DNA of 64,000 nt from Cephalopachus bancanus. Lineage: Eukaryota; Chordata; Mammalia; Primates; Tarsiidae. Made by a program: the position numbers and the translations under genes. Positions 12,791 to 23,380 of this stretch are shown here, piece after piece. The stretch lies in contig JAPVLO010000083.1 of assembly GCA_027257055.1 (NCBI GenBank), positions 1,240,001 through 1,304,000 of the forward strand, in the 5' to 3' direction. Each line of letters begins with the position of its first letter. The first letter of the stretch is position 1. Below the pieces are notes generated by a model. The model was not told where the DNA came from and did no database searches. It saw nothing but the letters and a program-made list of their open reading frames with translations.

Positions 12791-14271
12791 ATTTAATCTG
12801 TATGATGAAGTGATTGGGTAGAACTATCCAATCCAAATTCTCTTTCAGGGCTTCCATTTCTAGTGAAGAAAGTTCCCCAAAGAATGAACATTTGCTCAAA
12901 CTCTGTCATGTGGTGATTTCTGTGAGGCACTTCCAGTTCCTTCGATTGACACAGGCACCAGTTTTGGGTGCTGGTGTGCTTATGGGAATGCAGTGGTTTA
13001 AGGAAGCAGCTTCAGAGGGATAAAGAGATGGTTTGTCAGAAGATGCTAAAAAAAGAAGTAGGATGCTTTGGTAGGCAATCAGCTCTGTACTCTCCATTCT
13101 CCCAAAGCACAGGCCTGCTCTATCTCCTTGGTATTCTCTTTAGCTAAGACTAGGTCCTATAAATGCTATCTTTTATATTTATTTGCTTATGATAATTCTT
13201 TTTTTCACTTTAAGGGCCCTTGACATTTTAACCTGACTTTCAACAAGGTTACTAAGGGTAGGGGGAGGGGAGCAGTAACTTTATTATCAACTTTTAGAAA
13301 TGCATCTGAACCCTATGAAGTTTCTGGGATAATCAGACTGTTTTCATTCTACTATTTTAGAGTTGTGCATAAGAGCAATTCATGAGAAGTTACTCATGTA
13401 CCCTTGTGCTCAAGTGTAATTTGTGATGTATTTCTTCCACATCCATCATACTAGGGCATGTGAGGCTACCAAATTCATCTGTAGAACCTGAGCTTCCACG
13501 TTCCTCAAGTCTAGGCGAGAAAGGAAAAAAGGAACTGGAATGGAGAGAAATGAGCTTTGGGCTGGGTCTGATGAGGTCAGCAAGTTTATGAAAATAAATT
13601 TGTGGTGATACAGTATGACAGTTTAAACTTACATAAATGTCATAGAGATACTCTGGTTGCCTTCAGCTCAGACAGCATGGGACCAGGTCTTACAGGAGTC
13701 CTGCCTCTTGAACAATGGCCTGAATTATACAGGAATATATGGACCCTCATGAGAGCTGAATATAGATCCCAAGGGCAAGAGACACCTATACCTAGGCGGA
13801 ATCTGAGTGTTCCAACTGTCATTTCTGTTAGGGATGTACTTGCCTTCCTAGGATCATACTGTAGAGATCCAAGCCAGCACCTTCACTCTTCTAACCCCCT
13901 TTCTAACCACTTTTGGCCATTATTACTCTATGCTATTTAACTCCATTGCAGCTGGAAGGCTCAACTTTATTCAATAATTGTCTTGGTTTTGGAGAGTGCT
14001 CCACACTTAAATGTGTCTGTTCTCTGCTCTCAGTCTCTCTCAGAAAATACCGTGATCAGTAAAAATGACAGGTAGGCCCCCGCTCTTGTTTGCAGCCAGA
14101 TGGCTAATGCTTGCCAGTGGGATGTGAGCAGAGGGCCACTTCTGAGTATGGGCTTTAGGACACTGCTCATGCATTCTTCCACATGCCCTCTTTCCCTTTC
14201 TGAGCGCTGGAATACTGAGATGCCTGGGACTCAGCTTTGATCAAGCAGGCAAGGACAACACCCTAGGGTCT
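12791..14271. other. Unique sequence, no supported gene
   Basis: The longest frame, 13602-13940 on +, is 112 codons and has no recognisable domain, no codon pattern I can call coding and no visible splice or polyadenylation context. I leave it uncalled. Confidence 0.5.
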
Positions 14272-14430
14272 TGCTCTAGTATGGTCCATAGCTTGGCAGT
14301 CTGGCACCAACTGGGAGCTGGTTAGAAATTCAGAATCTCAGGTCCTATCCCAGACCTCTAAATCAGAATCTGCATTTTTAACAGCAGCTCCAAGTGATTC
14401 ACGTGCACATTAAAATCTAATGAACCAACG
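14272..14430. mobile_element. MER5-like hAT transposon relic
   Basis: The internal blocks GGTTAGAAATTCAGAATCTC, CCTATCCCAGACCTCTAAATC and AGTGATTCACGTGCACATTA follow the order of MER5A-type nonautonomous hAT elements. Confidence 0.7.
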
Positions 14431-14534
14431 ACATAGAGAAATTCTGGTTCTATGAATAATCACGTGGGGCAGGGCTGCCCTGATAACTGTTCCTCTCATT
14501 TCAGGACTGTTATGGCAAGATAAAATAAACATTT

Positions 14535-14700
14535 ATGCCTGTAGTCTTAGCTACTCGGGAGGTTAAGGTGGGAGGAACACTTGAGCCCAGGAGGGAAGCT
14601 GCAGTAAGCTATGATTCTACCACTGCAAAACAGCCTGAGTGACAGAGTGAGATCCTGTCTCTAAAAAAAAAAAAAAAAAAAACAAAAAACAAGGAAAAGA
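14535..14700 (+). mobile_element. Alu right monomer, 5'-truncated
   Basis: Starts in TGCCTGTAGTCTTAGCTACTC and ends TGACAGAGTGAGATCCTGTC plus an A-rich tail. Only the right half is present. Confidence 0.88.
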
Positions 14701-16439
14701 AAAAGAAAAAAGGGTAAGCATCTGTGGTAAGCCACTGTGATGTGGGGTCTCTTTGTTACAATGGCTTATCCCTCATCCAAAGTAATGCTGTATTGTTACG
14801 CTGGTTTTAAGGAAGAGAAATGTGAGATTTAGTATACCTTCAGGACTCTGGCAGGAAACAGGATTCAGCTTGAATAGTTTGAATAGAGTGATTAAGGAGA
14901 GAGGGCTGCTCTAAGGGCAGTTGAAGATAGAGGGCTGATGTGGTGTCCTTTTCCAGGAAGCTTGGCAGTCAAGGGAAGGAATCCAACTGGTAGCTGAAAG
15001 TAGTCTGGGGTCAAATACCTGGACATATTGGTGGGCTGTGGAGAAGAAGCCCATACGATGGAAGAGACTAAAGTGAAGGGAAGATGTTAGATGAGATCCT
15101 GAAGGAGGCAAGAGGGGACATATAAAAGCATGGCTTGAGGGGGGAGAATGTTTACTTCTTTGAGGCAGAAGGGAAGGAGGTAAAGTTTGTGTGGAGGTGG
15201 TCAGTCTGTGGTGTGTGCATATGTCTAGGCTTGAGGGAGCTCATATATTCTCTGTGAAGTAGGACGTGGGGTCTCATTTTGAGAGAGAAGGGCTATTTCC
15301 TGCACTAGTTTGAGAAGACCCTGTATAAATCAGAGGGGAAGATGGTGAAAGGATGTGGAAGACAGCTGTGTGTAATCTGGGCATCTCTACTGCTTTAAGT
15401 CTTCTTTGCTTTGTTTCTGGGCAAAAAGTGGTCAAATTGGAGAATGATTCTGGTCTGGAAGGAGGCTGTGGTTTCCGATGAGGAATATCCTGTATTAGAT
15501 ACAGTTTGGTTGAGAATTTCCTTAGAGTAAAATGGCATCATATCCCGAACTACCATGCAACATTTTAAGAAAGTAAAATTTTATTATTTCTTTTTCTTTT
15601 GGTGGAAGATGTAGCCTGAACCCAGGGCTCGAATCCATGTGTTCACCTGATTACTATGAGAAAATGAGACCATGTACAATAGAACATCCTGTTTCAGCCT
15701 CGCTACTTCAAGTCCCTGTCTAGAATTCACATGTGGGAAAGCTATTTGGAAGGTGCTCTAACGGGAGTTGACTGCCAACAATCCTGAGTATTGTGTGCCA
15801 GACAGCTTGGAAAAATGGGGACGTGCCCTGGGGGACTCAGGATGCTTGTCATCTACTCAGCAGACTGGTTGGGGATGCTCAGGTCCCTGGGATGTTGCCA
15901 TTTGATAATCATCTCCACGTTAGCTGGTTTTGCTGGCCAAACCATCAGGCCAGCTGGTGGCTTTTCTTTGGCAGTTGTTTAAAAATAAAAAGGATTTATT
16001 TTATAGAGACAATGGACTTTTTCATCCATGTTTGAATTGATTTGGGGCCTCTCTTCTAATGTTAAATTGTCCAGTTGAAAAAAAAGTGAATGGGAACACA
16101 TAATTTTTGATTTCTCTGTAACTTCTGACTCTAAGTTTACAGGATAAAAGTGCTCCACTTTGTACTCAATGTAGGTAACTATTTCTGAATAATTTATGTT
16201 GGAATATCATGTTGTATGTAGGCAGAGAATGATTTTAGAAGCATTGTTAAATGTTTTCACAAGTTTCATATAAAGAAGGATTTACAGTAGCATAAGATAG
16301 CATAATACATACATGAATTACTAGAGTTTTTATTTATAATTTTTGACATGAATTTATCAAATAATTGTATATAACTTAAACTTTTTCTTAACTCCAGTAA
16401 TAAAATACCGGCTCTCTTGGGAGAATAAGGTTTTGTTTT
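14701..16439. other. Unique sequence, no gene seen
   Basis: No frame above 80 codons and no repeat I can name. Purine-rich around 14870-15360. Confidence 0.55.
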
Positions 16440-16510
16440 CCTGAGGCAATCCTCCTGCCTCAGCCTCCCAAAGTGTTGGGATTATAGGTGTGAGTCACTG
16501 CACCTGGCTA
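16440..16510 (-). mobile_element. Alu fragment, reverse orientation
   Basis: About 70 bp: CTGAGGCAATCCTCCTGCC through GTGAGTCACTGCACCTGGC. This is the 5' part of one monomer only; the rest is absent. Confidence 0.85.
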
Positions 16511-16991
16511 TTTAAATCAATTTTCTAGTTATAGGCAAACACATCCAAAAATAAGCATTCATGGAAAAAGTGCCCATAGTTGTTGTTAAGTGGAAAAGGC
16601 AAGTTATAAAATTATCTGTGTTGTATGATTCCCAAACTTACAAAACAAGAGTTTATATATAAAACTTTATCTACATATGCACGGAGATGCATTTGCATGT
16701 ATCTAGGTGTGTAAAAAGTAATTGAAAGGAATCCTGAGATTTTAACTTTATTTGTTGTTGACTTTCTTGTGTTTGCTATTTTCCTGACTGGAGGTACTTC
16801 TCATGTGCAGGTGGGAATAGGTCTTTGAAATAAAGAACATGATGCTTTTCAGATAAGGGTGGTGACTGAGGCCTCTTGATGAAGTTAAAGTGCTGAGAGA
16901 CATGCCACGTTATTTTCCAGGGGCAATATAATGATACAAAATTGGAACTGAAATAATTGAACACTATTTTTTCCCTAAAAATAAAATAATG

Positions 16992-17290
16992 CAGGCTGGG
17001 TGCAGTGGCTCACGCCTGTAACCCCAGCACTTTGGGAAGCCAAGCCAGGCAGATTGCTTGAGCCCTGGAGTCTGAGACCAGGTTGGGCAACATAGGGAAA
17101 CCTCATTTCTGAAAAAAAAAAAAAAAAGTCAGGGGTGGTGGCTCACAACTATAGTCCCAGCTACTTGGGATGCTGTGGTGGTAGGATTGCCTTAGTCCAG
17201 GAGGTCTGTGAGCCATGATCGTCACGATCATGCCAGTGTACTCCAGCCTGGGCGACAGAGTGAGACTCTGACTCAAAAAAAAAAAAAAAA
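16992..17290 (+). mobile_element. Alu SINE, forward orientation
   Basis: Complete dimer starting GGCTGGGTGCAGTGGCTCAC with an A15 linker at 17112 and an A-rich tail at 17275. The right monomer contains a local ATGATCGTCACGATCAT palindrome (17215-17231). Confidence 0.93.
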
Positions 17291-18775
17291 GTAAATGCTG
17301 TTCATTCATTTAGCCACAGTTGTTATACTTTCAGCACTATACACTTGAAGCTTGGATAAAACTCAATCAGAAAAAAGTATTAAAAAATTAGAGAAATTTC
17401 CAGGTGATGAATACAAATAACAATTTGTGAACCTGCGGAAAAAGTACTTGATCTTAAGTCAAACTAATTACATTCACTGCACTAATAAGTATTCTAATGA
17501 GTTGGTGGTATGGAAAATAAAAATGGAGAAAGGCCAGCAAGAAACGGAACATGTGGCGCACATTGCCACTGTGTGTCTCTGGCTCATCTGACATCCATTG
17601 CAAACGTGCATGTTTTGGGGTATGTCAAATTGTCACAGAAGAAATGCCAAGTGCTGAATGGATTCAGCTTTATTATAGCAAAGACATTTTATTGCAGCCT
17701 TGGAGCCAATACAGTCTGATTTCTGAAGATTTAAAAACACACCTATAGTTTAAAGTAGGCCCTAAGGGATGCACATGGTGAGACATCAAGCCCAAGGCAA
17801 TTTGTTGGCAGAATTAAATTCTGGCTAATTTCCTCAGTGCCAGTGTGTCCAGCACTCTCATTAACTGCATTAGTTACCAACGGAAAATATGTCTTTCAGT
17901 GCAGGGCACTTTGTTGAAGTGGAGCCAGCCTCCTGAGAAGTGCCTGCAAGATTGGTTTGGAGTATTCTGAAGTGGTTTGGGGAGGCCCAGAGACACACAG
18001 GCATGGTACGGCGACTCCTGTCAGAGACTCCTTTGGCCTCAGCAGAAGGTTCTGAAGTGAGACTTTGTGCTCGTGCCAGTCCCAGTTGCTAAGACAGCTT
18101 CTGTGTGTTATTGTGTGGGAAGAGGAGGTTCAACTCCATAGCCTACCTCTCATCATGGGAGAAAAATATGAAAGGAAGGGCAGGGGACATGGAGGAGGGA
18201 TGTGCAGTGATGGAAGCGCAAAGGCAGGAGGTGAGTCTGGAAAAGACTCCAGTCATGGTCACTTCTAGGGCAGAAGAAGTCATAGTCAAGGATATTTGCA
18301 AGCCGGAGAGACTGCCATTCATTGAGTTCAGGCATCCTGGGAGAGCATAAAGAAGTGAGAGGAATGAGACATGAGGTAAAGGTGCCAAGGTTTGTTTGCA
18401 GTGAGCTGAGGGAAGGGTAAATGGGTGGATTGGGGTAGGGGGAAAATCAAAATGATCGTGGACTTACGGAGTGAGTGGTTACCCACATAACACAGGATGT
18501 TAGAACTTGCTCTTGTGATGACTTCTGCAATTTTACTTGACAAATTCTCATATGCTATTGTGTTTCTGTTTGGTAACATCATGGACCAAAGAAATGTTTT
18601 ATTAAGTGACACTCAAGTCAAGGAATGACTATGTTTATCTTCAATCTCTAGGTTGGCTAATAGCTTTATGCAATGAGATGAGGTGGAGATAGGGGCTATG
18701 GAGGACTGGACTTTGGCCTTATTGGAGAATATGGTTGTCACATCACAGAGATGTGGGCATCTCACCCTCCTTATG
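17291..18775. other. Unique sequence, no supported gene
   Basis: Several 60-95-codon frames overlap here on both strands, but none has a recognisable domain. No repeat family recognised. Confidence 0.5.
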
Positions 18776-19161
18776 TGCTATGGTCTGTATGTGTGTGTTC
18801 CCCAAAATTCATATGTTAAAACCTATTCATCAAGGTGATAATATTAAGAGGTGAGACATTTAGGAGGTGACTAAGTCATGAGGGCATAGCCCTCTTGAAT
18901 GGGATTGGTGTCTTTATAAAAGAGCTTGAGGGAAAACGCCTGACCACCTTTTGCCTTCTTGCCCTTCTGTCTCTGCCTTGCGAAGACATAGCAACAGACC
19001 CATCTTGGAACAGAGAGCAGGCCCTCACCAGACACTGAATCCGCTTGTGCCTTGGTCTTGGATTTCCTAGCTTCCAGTACTGTAAGGAATAAATATATGT
19101 TGTTGATAAATTACCCAGTCTCAGGTATTTTGCTTCAGCAGCACAATTGGACTAAAACACT
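18776..19161 (+). mobile_element. MaLR-type (MLT1-like) solo LTR, forward
   Basis: Starts TGCTATGGTCTG and runs through CCAAAATTCATATGTTAAAAC, GAGGGCATAGCCCTCTTGAAT, the CCCTCACCAGACACTGAATC block and the polyadenylation region TGTAAGGAATAAATATATG, ending GACTAAAACA. This is the order of an MLT1-class LTR of the nonautonomous ERVL-MaLR group. Only the LTR is present and there is no internal retroviral sequence. Confidence 0.8.
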
Positions 19162-20045
19162 GTGGTATAGGACAGGGCAGAGATACTTCGGATTTATCCT
19201 GGAGCAGTTCACCTTGGAAGTATGTCTATTTTCCTTTCAAGAAGTCTTTTCCTCTAGAGAAAGGAGAAAGTAGTCTGTGCATTGGAGCGATGTCATCCTG
19301 GGATGTGAGTAACTCTGAGATGAAAGTACAGGATGGGTTGAGACCAGGGATGTCACTGGAGCTTACATTGGAGGGTGTAATTAGAAACTCTAGAGTACAA
19401 CCAGAGTCACAAGCAGAGAAAAGAGAAGAGAGAAAGGGAAAATCAAAGACTCTGCTAGGAATTGTAGTACAGCTCTGGGAAACCGAACAAGTTGGAACAA
19501 CTAAAATGACTTACTTACTTTGCCAAAGAAAATGGCTGCAGAAAATCGATACAGGGACTAGTGAGTAATCAGAATGAAATAGGGAGGCATCTTTCAAAGG
19601 ATCCTCCAAGCCCACAAGGCAAAGAGAGAACTATTTCATTTATTGTGATAGACTTGGTGTTTTAGGATGAGACCTTCCCATAGCAGATATGGCATAGAGT
19701 GAGCTATGAACAGCAGGCTTGTTAAGATTTCAGTGTCTGTGTACTGCTTATTTATTCTCCTATGCTCTGTGGTTAAAGAAAAGGGGCTCCCATTTTTGCT
19801 CACTTTTTGCTTTATAATACTTCTGTTTCTGTTAAAAAGCAACCTGTTTTAAAATACTAGCATTCTTGCCCTCCTAATGAGCTACCCCAGCCCATAGGGA
19901 GGCAAAGGCAATCTTGTGGCCACAGTTTTGTTTGTTGCCTTTGGAGGGCATAAATAACAGTTTGGGCAAAGTATTATGAGAACTCTTTCAGTAATGTCTA
20001 GTTTACAGATCTAAATATAATAGGTAATTTTCTTTTTTAAAAAAG
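19162..20045. other. Unique sequence, no gene seen
   Basis: The 92-codon frame at 19290-19568 (+) has no recognised domain. No repeat named. Confidence 0.5.
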
Positions 20046-21132
20046 ATTTCCCCTCTCCCAGTTTTAATAAAGTATAAATGACATGAATTATGCACATTTC
20101 TGGTATACAGTGTGATGTTTTGATATATGTGTACATAGTTAAATGATTAAATCAAGTTAATTAATACATCCATTACCTTACATACTTGTAATTTTTGTGT
20201 GTGTGTGTGGTGAGAACATTTAAGTTCTATTCTCTTCGCAGTTTTCAAGTATATATTATTATTAATTCTGGTTACCATACTGTACCATAGATCTCCAAAA
20301 CTTCTTCATCCTATTTTACTGAAACTTTGTACCTTTTAACCAACATGTTCTCCAGCCCTTATCCCAGCCTCTTGCATTTTACGCTCTGTTTCCATGAGTT
20401 TGCCCTTTTTAGATTCCACATTTAAGTGAGAACACGCAGTATTTGTCTTTCTGTGCCTGGCTTATTTCACTTAGCATAAATGTCCTCCAGCTTCCTGCTG
20501 TTACAAATGACAGGATTTTTTTTAAGGCTGAGTAGTATTCCTTTGTATGAAAATGCCACTTAAAAAAAATCCATTCATCCTTTAATGGACACTTGGATTG
20601 ATTCCGTATCTTGGTTATTGTGAATAATGCTGCAGTGAAGGTGGAGTACAGATGTCTTTCGACATAACTGATTTCATTCCCTTTGGATAAGTCCACAGAA
20701 GTGGAATTGCTGGATCATATGGTAGTTCTGTTTTTAACTTTTTGAGGCTCCTCTGTACTGTTTTTTTTTTTTATAACAGCTGAACTAATTTTCCTTCTCA
20801 TAAACAGTGAACAAGGGGTCCCTTTTCTCCATATCCCTGGCAACAATTGTTATTGCGTCTTTTTGGTAATAGTTATTCTAACAAATGTGAGCTGATATCT
20901 CATTGTGGTTTTGATTTGCATTTCCCTGATGATTAGTGGTGTTGAGCATTTTTTCATATGCCCATTGGCCATTTGTATGTCTTCTTTCAAGAAATACCTA
21001 TTCAGGCCTTTGCCTATGTTTTGATCAAGTTGTTTGTTTTTATGCTATTGAGTTGTAAATTCCTTATATATTTTGGATATTAATCCCCTTATCAGATGTA
21101 TGGCTGGCAAATACTTTTTTCCCCATTCACAA
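20046..21132 (-). mobile_element. Old L1 (L1MA-like) 3' region, antisense
   Basis: The 3' UTR in reverse (AGTATAAATGACATGAATTA; GTTTTGATATATGTGTACAT) is followed by the end of ORF2 (GAGAACACGCAGTATTTGTC, AGTAGTATTCCTTTGTATG) up to CAAATACTTTTTTCCCCATTC. The - frame at 20409-20696 keeps a short readable piece with TITKIRNQSKCP. Inactive. Confidence 0.83.
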
Positions 21133-21189
21133 TGTGTAATGAGTCATACAGAACAGGGTGGCATTATTGGTGAGTAGTTCTAGACGAGA

Positions 21190-21400
21190 GTTCTGTGACT
21201 CCTTAACCTGTGCCAGAGTGTGGCTCCAGGACCACCTACATAGGAATGATCTATTACAATACATAGTCAATGTTAAAAGCTTTCTTAAAAATGCGGATTC
21301 CTGGACTCCACCCTAGAACTGTTGAAGAAAAATTCCTGGGATAATCTGAGTTTGCAAACTTTCCAGAGGATAATAACACACACTAAAACTTGAAAATTCC
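21190..21400. mobile_element. MER5-like hAT transposon relic
   Basis: AAAATGCGGATTCCTGGACT and CACCCTAGAACTGTTGAAG, followed by ACACACTAAAACTTGAAAA, match the layout of a MER5-type element, forward as drawn. Confidence 0.55.
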
Positions 21401-21505
21401 ACTTAAATATGAGAAGAAATAGGGTAGAATATCACAATATCCTGCTTCCCCTTCTTACTGCAGCTGGGTCTGCTCTGAGTTCTCTCAGTTCAGGAGACCA
21501 CATTT

Positions 21506-21716
21506 ATTTTTTTTTTTCCAGTTTTCCAAAATTGATTTTATTTAAAACAAGGGGAAAAGGAAGATCAAGAGGAATAAAATTTTTTTTAAAAAAGCACAGA
21601 AACAAAACACTGTTTACAAAACAGCCCTCCCCATAGGATCAATTTAATCAACCTTAGATGCTCTAACTGTCACAGTTTGTAGGTGGGTAGATTCAAGTTC
21701 ATTTCTTCCTTCTCGT
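21506..21716 (-). pseudogene. Short processed retrocopy of an unidentified mRNA 3' end
   Basis: Read on the - strand, this 211-bp block ends with AATAAA (plus-strand TTTATT at 21537-21542), then 19 nt, then an A run (T11 at 21507-21517). An 11-bp repeat flanks it with one difference: AGACCACATTT at 21495-21505 and AGATCACATTT at 21717-21727. Polyadenylation signal, tail and target-site duplication together show L1-mediated retroposition of a truncated transcript. I could not identify the parent gene. No coding frame of note. Confidence 0.7.
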
Positions 21717-21743
21717 AGATCACATTTTAAATTATTTCTACCA

Positions 21744-22489
21744 CATATGAGCAGCCAATAGATACATGAAAAAATTCTCAGCTTCACTAGTCATCAAAGA
21801 AATGCAAATTAAAACCACACTGAGATAACACCTAACTCTAGTCAGGATGGCCATCATCAATAACTCAAAAAACAACAGATGCTGGAGAGAATGCAGGGAA
21901 AAGGGAATATTTCTACACTGTTGGTGGGAATATAAACTAGTACAACCTCTGAGAAAAACAGTGTGACAATTCCTAAAATATCTAAAAATCGACCTTCCAT
22001 ATAACCCAGCAATTCCCATATTGGGAATACCTGGAGGAACTCAAATTACTATGAAAAAGATACCCGCACATGCATATTTATTGCAGTATTATTCACAATA
22101 GCAAAAACATGGAACCAATCGTGCTGCCCATTGAAAGAGGACTGTATAAAAAAATGTGGTACATATACATGATGGACCATTATACACCATAAAGAAGGAC
22201 AAAATTATGAACTTTACAGCAACTTGGATGGACTTAGAGTCTATAATACTGAGTGATCTATCACAGAAACAAAGAACCGAGTATCATATGTTCTCACTCA
22301 TAAGTGGACCTTGAACAACTATCATAATGCTATAAGGGATTGGCAGTAGTGGGAAACTGCCAGGGGATGGCTGGGGGCACACCTCATCAACAAGGGTATC
22401 TGCATAATGAACATTTGTATAACTAACCCTGAATTATACCCGATATCTTTAAAATTAAATATAAAAAATAAGAACCTCAAAGAAAATTC
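21744..22489 (+). mobile_element. Young truncated L1, forward, with TSD
   Basis: Sense ORF2 C-terminus followed by the strepsirrhine-type 3' UTR. Starts near CATATGAGCAGCCAATAGAT and reaches CCTGAATTATACCCGATATC before a degraded A-rich tail. TTTCTACCA occurs at 21735-21743 and 22490-22498 and extends to 12 of 13 matches. ORF2 is broken by stops. Confidence 0.9.
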
Positions 22490-22497
22490 TTTCTACC

Positions 22498-22950
22498 AAA
22501 TTGTGGTCCATGGACCAGTAGCATGGGCATTACCTAGGTACTTGTTAGAAATGTAGTATCTCAGGCCCTATCCCAGATATACTGAATCAAATCTGCCTTT
22601 TCTTTTCCTTGGAGTCTCACTCTGTTGTCCCGGCTGGAGTGCAGTGGTGTGCTCATGGCTACCACAGTCTCAAATTGCTGGCGATCCTTCTGCCTCAGCC
22701 TTCCAAGTAACTGGAACTACAAGTGTGCACCTCCATGCTGGCAAATGTTTTGATTTATTGTAGAAATGAGGTCTCACCAAGTTGCCCAGGCTGGTCTTGA
22801 ATCCCTGGGCTCAGGCAATCCTCTCACCTCCAGCTCCCACAATGGTAGGACTATAGGCATGAGCCATTGCACCTGGTTCAGATCTGCCATTTAACAAGAT
22901 TTCCAGGTGATGTGCATGCACATTAAAGTCTGTGAAGTACTGCTCCACAT
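22498..22950. mobile_element. MER5-like hAT element split by an Alu
   Basis: The left part (22498-22600) has TGGTCCATGGACCAGTAGC, TTGTTAGAAATGTAGTATCTC and CCCTATCCCAGATATACTG. The right part (22882-22950) has TTTCCAGGTGATGTGCATGC and ACATTAAAGTCTGTGAAGT. Together they make one element. Alu insertion duplicated ATCTGCC(T/A)TT. Confidence 0.8.
22602..22881 (-). mobile_element. Alu SINE inside MER5-like element, reverse
   Basis: Reverse Alu dimer with the central TTTTGATTTATTGTAGAAATG variant. ATCTGCCTTT (22591-22600) before it and ATCTGCCATTT (22882-22892) after it form the target-site duplication. Confidence 0.9.
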
Positions 22951-23087
22951 TAAGGAAATGTCAGGCAGCAGGGGAAGGATTTAACTGTTAGGTGTAAGGA
23001 GGGGTTGGACCCAATAGATGACTCTCTTTCCCCCACATCTCTCAACAAGAGATGACAGACCCAGGGATCAGATAGATGAAGAATACA

Positions 23088-23380
23088 ACTTTTGAGACAA
23101 GGTCTTGTTCTGCTGCCCAAGCTGGAGTACAGTAGCAGGAGTATAGCTCACTGCAGCCTTGAACTTTTGAGCTCAAGTGATTCTCCTGCCTCAGCCTCCT
23201 GAGTAACTAGGGCTATAGGTATGAGTCCTACACCTGGCTAAATTTTTTTTTTACTATTTGTAGAGATGGAGGGTGGGTCTTGCTATGTTGCCTAGGCATG
23301 TCTTGACCTTTTGACCTCAAGTGATGCTCAGCCTCTCAAAGTGCTGGGATTATGGATGTGAGCCACCTCTCCTGGTCTCC
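23088..23380 (-). mobile_element. Alu SINE, old, reverse orientation
   Basis: TTTTGAGACAAGGTCTTG through CAAAGTGCTGGGATTATGGATG and GAGCCACCTCTCCTGG. Both monomers present, well diverged. Confidence 0.9.

Noticed and set aside
13602..13940. 112-codon frame
   Set aside because: No recognised domain, no splice or polyadenylation context, overlaps a frame on the other strand. Likely chance.
17215..17231. ATGATCGTCACGATCAT palindrome as an operator
   Set aside because: It lies in an Alu right monomer and comes from a local duplication there.
18065..18612. Cluster of 60-94-codon frames on both strands
   Set aside because: Mutually overlapping frames without family resemblance; low stop density from purine-rich DNA explains them.
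18776..19161. Retroviral coding sequence next to the LTR
   Set aside because: No gag, pol or env-like frame adjoins this LTR, nor those at 27370 and 38643; they are solo LTRs.
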